A stretch of 5,089 nt of DNA from an uncultured Microcaldota archaeon (lineage in GTDB: Archaea; Micrarchaeota; Micrarchaeia; Anstonellales; Bilamarchaeaceae): positions 1 through 5,089 of the forward strand of contig CAIXOA010000103.1 of NCBI GenBank assembly GCA_903920925.1. The letters run 5' to 3'. The notes beneath the pieces are model-generated. The model was given only the letters and a program-made list of their open reading frames with translations. It made no database searches and had not been told where the DNA came from. The translations under genes and the position numbers were made by a program. Below are positions 3,567-5,089 of the stretch, piece by piece (the first letter of the stretch is position 1; each line of letters begins with the position of its first letter).

Positions 3567-4315
3567 TGATTGAGACGACGATAATCGAGAAGAGGGACGT
3601 GGGAAAACTGAAGAACCCCGCCATGGTCACAGGGCTTCCGGGCATAGGGCTCGTGGGGCAGGTAGTTGCAAAATACATGATAAAGAAGCTGAACGGGAAG
3701 AAGGTCGCGGACCTCTATTCCCCATATTTCCCGCACCAGGTCCTGATGACGAAGAAGGGGGGGATGAGGCTGCTGAAGAACAAGTTCTATCTGATTAGGC
3801 TGAAGGAAAGGGATTTGATTCTGGTGGTCGGGGACGTGCAGGCAATCACCGGCCAAGGGCAGTACGAGGTGGCGGGGAAAATCCTTGATTACTGCGAGAA
3901 GCACAAGATAAGGATGCTGATTACGCTCGGGGGGTACAGCTCCGGGAAGATGAGCGGGCCGAAGAAGGTGTTCGCCGCGGCGAACAATGAGAATGTGATG
4001 AAGAAGTACAGGGACCAGTTCGTATTCGGGGAGGCGAAGGGCTCCATTGTCGGCGTGGCGGGGCTGCTCCCCGCGCTGGCGCACGTGCGCGGGATGGACG
4101 CGATGTGCGTGATGGGGGAGACGCACGGGAGCTATGTGGATCCCTCCGCGGCGACCGCGGTCATCGACAAACTGTCGAAGCTTTTTGGGTTCAAGATAGA
4201 CCTGGCGCAGCTGGAAGCCGAGGCCAAGGAGAGGGAGAAGGTAATTAAAAAGATTGAAAGCGAAATAGAGAAGCAGGCAACGGGGGAAAAGAAGGATATC
4301 ACTTATATCCGGTGA
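3566..4315 (+). CDS. Proteasome assembly chaperone, PAC2 family
   Basis: PAC2-family proteins in archaea (PbaA/PbaB) help assemble or bind the 20S proteasome alpha ring. The 249-residue protein shows the family's G-L-P-G-I-G-L-V-G-Q motif (23-32), a core beta strand and GD (RDLILVVGD, 82-90), the GGYSSG turn (122-127), and late E-T-H-G-S-Y-V-D-P-S-A-A (185-196). Residues about 213-240 form a charged helix likely to coil. The C-terminus is I-T-Y-I-R, with tyrosine third from the end; the proteasome-docking HbYX motif needs it second from the end, so docking by that motif is uncertain. ATG 3566 overlaps the Nop10 stop; GTG 3563 would add one residue. PAC2 after Nop10 is the common archaeal gene order. 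Which Pba type it is cannot be settled here. Confidence 0.88.
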   Translation: MIETTIIEKRDVGKLKNPAMVTGLPGIGLVGQVVAKYMIKKLNGKKVADLYSPYFPHQVLMTKKGGMRLLKNKFYLIRLKERDLILVVGDVQAITGQGQYEVAGKILDYCEKHKIRMLITLGGYSSGKMSGPKKVFAAANNENVMKKYRDQFVFGEAKGSIVGVAGLLPALAHVRGMDAMCVMGETHGSYVDPSAATAVIDKLSKLFGFKIDLAQLEAEAKEREKVIKKIESEIEKQATGEKKDITYIR

Positions 4316-4321
4316 ATCTCT

Positions 4322-4564
4322 ATGAAAGGGCAAATCTCGGCGGAAATGCTGATACTGCTGGCGGTCGTGATCGCGATTGTGGCCATTGCGGCGGTATACA
4401 TGATGAACGCGGCGAAGCAGGGCGGGCAGGCGGTGGAGAGCCGCGTGAACGCAACCTTGGGGATAAACGGGAACACGCAGGGAGGGACCGGGCAGCCGGG
4501 GGACCCCTGCACCGCAAATATGGACTGCCTCTCCGGAAGCTGCCAGTACGGATACTGCAGATGA
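4322..4564 (+). CDS. Small class III signal-peptide (pilin-like) protein with a four-cysteine tail
   Basis: The 80-residue product begins M-K-G-Q-I-S-A-E, the archaeal class III signal peptide (Q-x-S-x-E), followed by a hydrophobic helix (about 9-28). In methanogens such proteins are cut by EppA before the glutamine, here between G3 and Q4, leaving the helix to drive pilus-like assembly. Residues 33-60 are a polar, glycine-rich linker with a possible N-glycosylation site (N43-A-T). The last 18 residues hold four cysteines, C63-x5-C69-x4-C74-x4-C79, in D-C-L-S-G-S-C-x-Y-G-Y-C form, likely two disulfides outside the cell. ATG 4322 follows GGTGA by 6 bases, and lies 6 bases after the PAC2 stop. 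Its stop overlaps the next start (ATGA). The signal peptide is a confident call; the exact role is unknown. Confidence 0.8.
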   Translation: MKGQISAEMLILLAVVIAIVAIAAVYMMNAAKQGGQAVESRVNATLGINGNTQGGTGQPGDPCTANMDCLSGSCQYGYCR

Positions 4565-4938
4565 GCATGCGCGGGCAGGTGACGGCGGAATATCTTCTTC
4601 TGGTTGCCGTAGGGATTTCTTTGCTCGCTGTTTCGTTGGTCGCGCTCACCTCGATAAAGGGGGCGGAGGCGCAGGTCTATGCGAGGGAGAAGGCGAGGAT
4701 AATCGCCGGGGATATCGCCTCCATCGGAAATGAGATCTGCGCGCTGGGTGACGGGAATTCCAGGGCTTACGCCTTGGAGAAGGCGGAACTGGGATGCGAA
4801 GGGAAAACGGTCACTGCTTCGGTTTCCGGGGCTTCCGCCAATGCGAGCATTTCCGATTGCGAAATTGAGTGCGGCGGCGAATACTCCGGGGAGATTATGA
4901 TAAGGAATTCGCACGGGAAAGTGCTCATAGGGGCCTGA
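4561..4938 (+). CDS. Class III signal-peptide (pilin-like) protein
   Basis: The 125-residue product carries a second class III signal: R-G-Q-V-T-A-E-Y (4-11), with threonine in the usual serine position, then a hydrophobic helix (12-30). Cleavage is expected between G5 and Q6. The helix continues into VYAREKARIIAGDIASIGNEIC, the amphipathic alpha-1 helix expected of a pilin. A beta-rich globular part follows with cysteines at 60, 79, 100 and 104 (two possible disulfides) and a glycosylation sequon N94-A-S. ATG 4561 overlaps the previous stop (ATGA), suggesting coupling; ATG 4567 would give the more typical short MRGQ start and remains possible. Two pilin-like subunits of different size side by side suggest one surface structure, perhaps major and minor subunits. 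No ATPase or peptidase gene is in view. Confidence 0.78.
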   Translation: MSMRGQVTAEYLLLVAVGISLLAVSLVALTSIKGAEAQVYAREKARIIAGDIASIGNEICALGDGNSRAYALEKAELGCEGKTVTASVSGASANASISDCEIECGGEYSGEIMIRNSHGKVLIGA

Positions 4939-5089
4939 TGAATTCCGCGAATTCCGGGTGGACTTTCCTCAATTCTTCTAACATCTCTAAGGCTAATTCG
5001 CGGATGGTGAAGTGCGCGAAGGGGGCGCTCCTGAGCCTGATGAAGGTGGCGAGCTCGCGGAGGTTCATTGTCGCGAGGACGCGGCGGTA
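4925..5089 (-). CDS. thyX: Flavin-dependent thymidylate synthase ThyX, C-terminal part (5' end outside window)
   Basis: ThyX makes dTMP from dUMP using methylene-tetrahydrofolate, FAD and NADPH. The visible 54 residues, read leftward from the window edge to the stop at 4925-4927, fit the ThyX C-terminus without gaps against the Thermotoga enzyme as I remember it: T-M-N-L-R-E-L (7-13), then F-I-R-L-R (16-20), whose second arginine aligns with a dUMP-binding residue, then A-H-F-T-I-R-E-L-A (25-33) and a last helix ending HPEFAEF. The usual A-Q-x-E-I-R is A-H-F-T-I-R here, a modest deviation. The ThyX signature (RHRxxSxNExSxR) would lie outside the window. The gene converges on the second pilin-like gene and their 3' ends overlap by 14 bp. 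The call is probable, limited by the fragment length. Confidence 0.75.
   Translation of the reverse strand, partial: YRRVLATMNLRELATFIRLRSAPFAHFTIRELALEMLEELRKVHPEFAEFIRPL

Noticed and set aside
3563..3611. Possible C/D box guide RNA: GTGATGA (3563-3569) and CTGA (3608-3611)
   Set aside because: The C-box-like sequence is the TGATG stop/start overlap of Nop10 and PAC2; no convincing internal D'/C' boxes or terminal stem were seen.
3530..4333. Long minus-strand frame of 267 residues opposite the PAC2 gene
   Set aside because: It is a shadow of a GC-rich, well-conserved plus-strand gene with clear family motifs; the product has no recognisable features.
4303..4914. Minus-strand frame of 203 residues opposite the pilin-like genes
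   Set aside because: The plus strand has two class III signal peptides with ribosome binding site and ATGA coupling; the minus frame is a shadow.
4940..4954. GAATTC-CGC-GAATTC symmetrical repeat
   Set aside because: It is explained by repeated E-F codons in the ThyX C-terminus (PEFAEF) and is too short to count as a regulatory site.
1..5089. CRISPR array, transposase or toxin-antitoxin pair
   Set aside because: There are no regularly spaced repeats with spacers, no transposase-like frame, and no second small gene beside fic; the only exact direct repeat near fic has two copies.

Overview
This window is archaeal. It holds an intron-containing tRNA with an archaeal bulge-helix-bulge splice structure, a GINS replication protein, the ribosomal proteins eL42 and eS27, the alpha subunit of translation factor aIF2, the H/ACA snoRNP protein Nop10, a PAC2-family proteasome assembly chaperone, and two tiny proteins with archaeal class III (pilin-type) signal peptides. 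The short proteins, tight gene overlaps and class III signal-peptide genes fit a small-genome lineage such as Diapherotrites or Micrarchaeota (DPANN). That placement is a guess; the archaeal assignment is firm.

Left part (1-1590), accessory in character. The tail of a LAGLIDADG-like homing endonuclease runs into the 5' half of tRNA-Ser(CGA) and stops inside the tRNA intron. After a palindromic intergenic repeat comes tRNA-Thr(CGT), then a stand-alone Fic-domain protein carrying its own inhibitory motif. The region just upstream of the Fic reading frame has a 15-bp direct repeat on either side of a TATA-like box. A second, expanded copy of the intergenic repeat follows the Fic gene, so tRNA-Thr and fic sit between two related repeats.

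Middle part (1550-4315), a conserved archaeal information-processing operon. A TATA box just ahead of the GINS gene begins a same-strand series: GINS, eL42, eS27, aIF2-alpha, Nop10, PAC2 chaperone. From eS27 to the PAC2 gene each stop codon overlaps the next start (TGATG or ATGA), which indicates translational coupling. The series links replication, the ribosome, initiation, rRNA pseudouridylation and proteasome assembly. The one sizeable gap, between eL42 and eS27, contains a strong hairpin just before the eS27 ribosome binding site.

Right part (4311-5089). Two small class III signal-peptide proteins continue the same-strand run, 6 nt after the PAC2 gene and overlapping one another by 4 nt. 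They would be exported, membrane-anchored pilin-like subunits. On the opposite strand the 3' end of a probable flavin-dependent thymidylate synthase gene (thyX) enters from the right and overlaps the second pilin-like gene by 14 bp.

No CRISPR array, insertion sequence with transposase, or rRNA gene is visible. No gene-free stretch exceeds 300 bases; the longest (about 232 bases after fic) is largely the second repeat copy plus the operon promoter.
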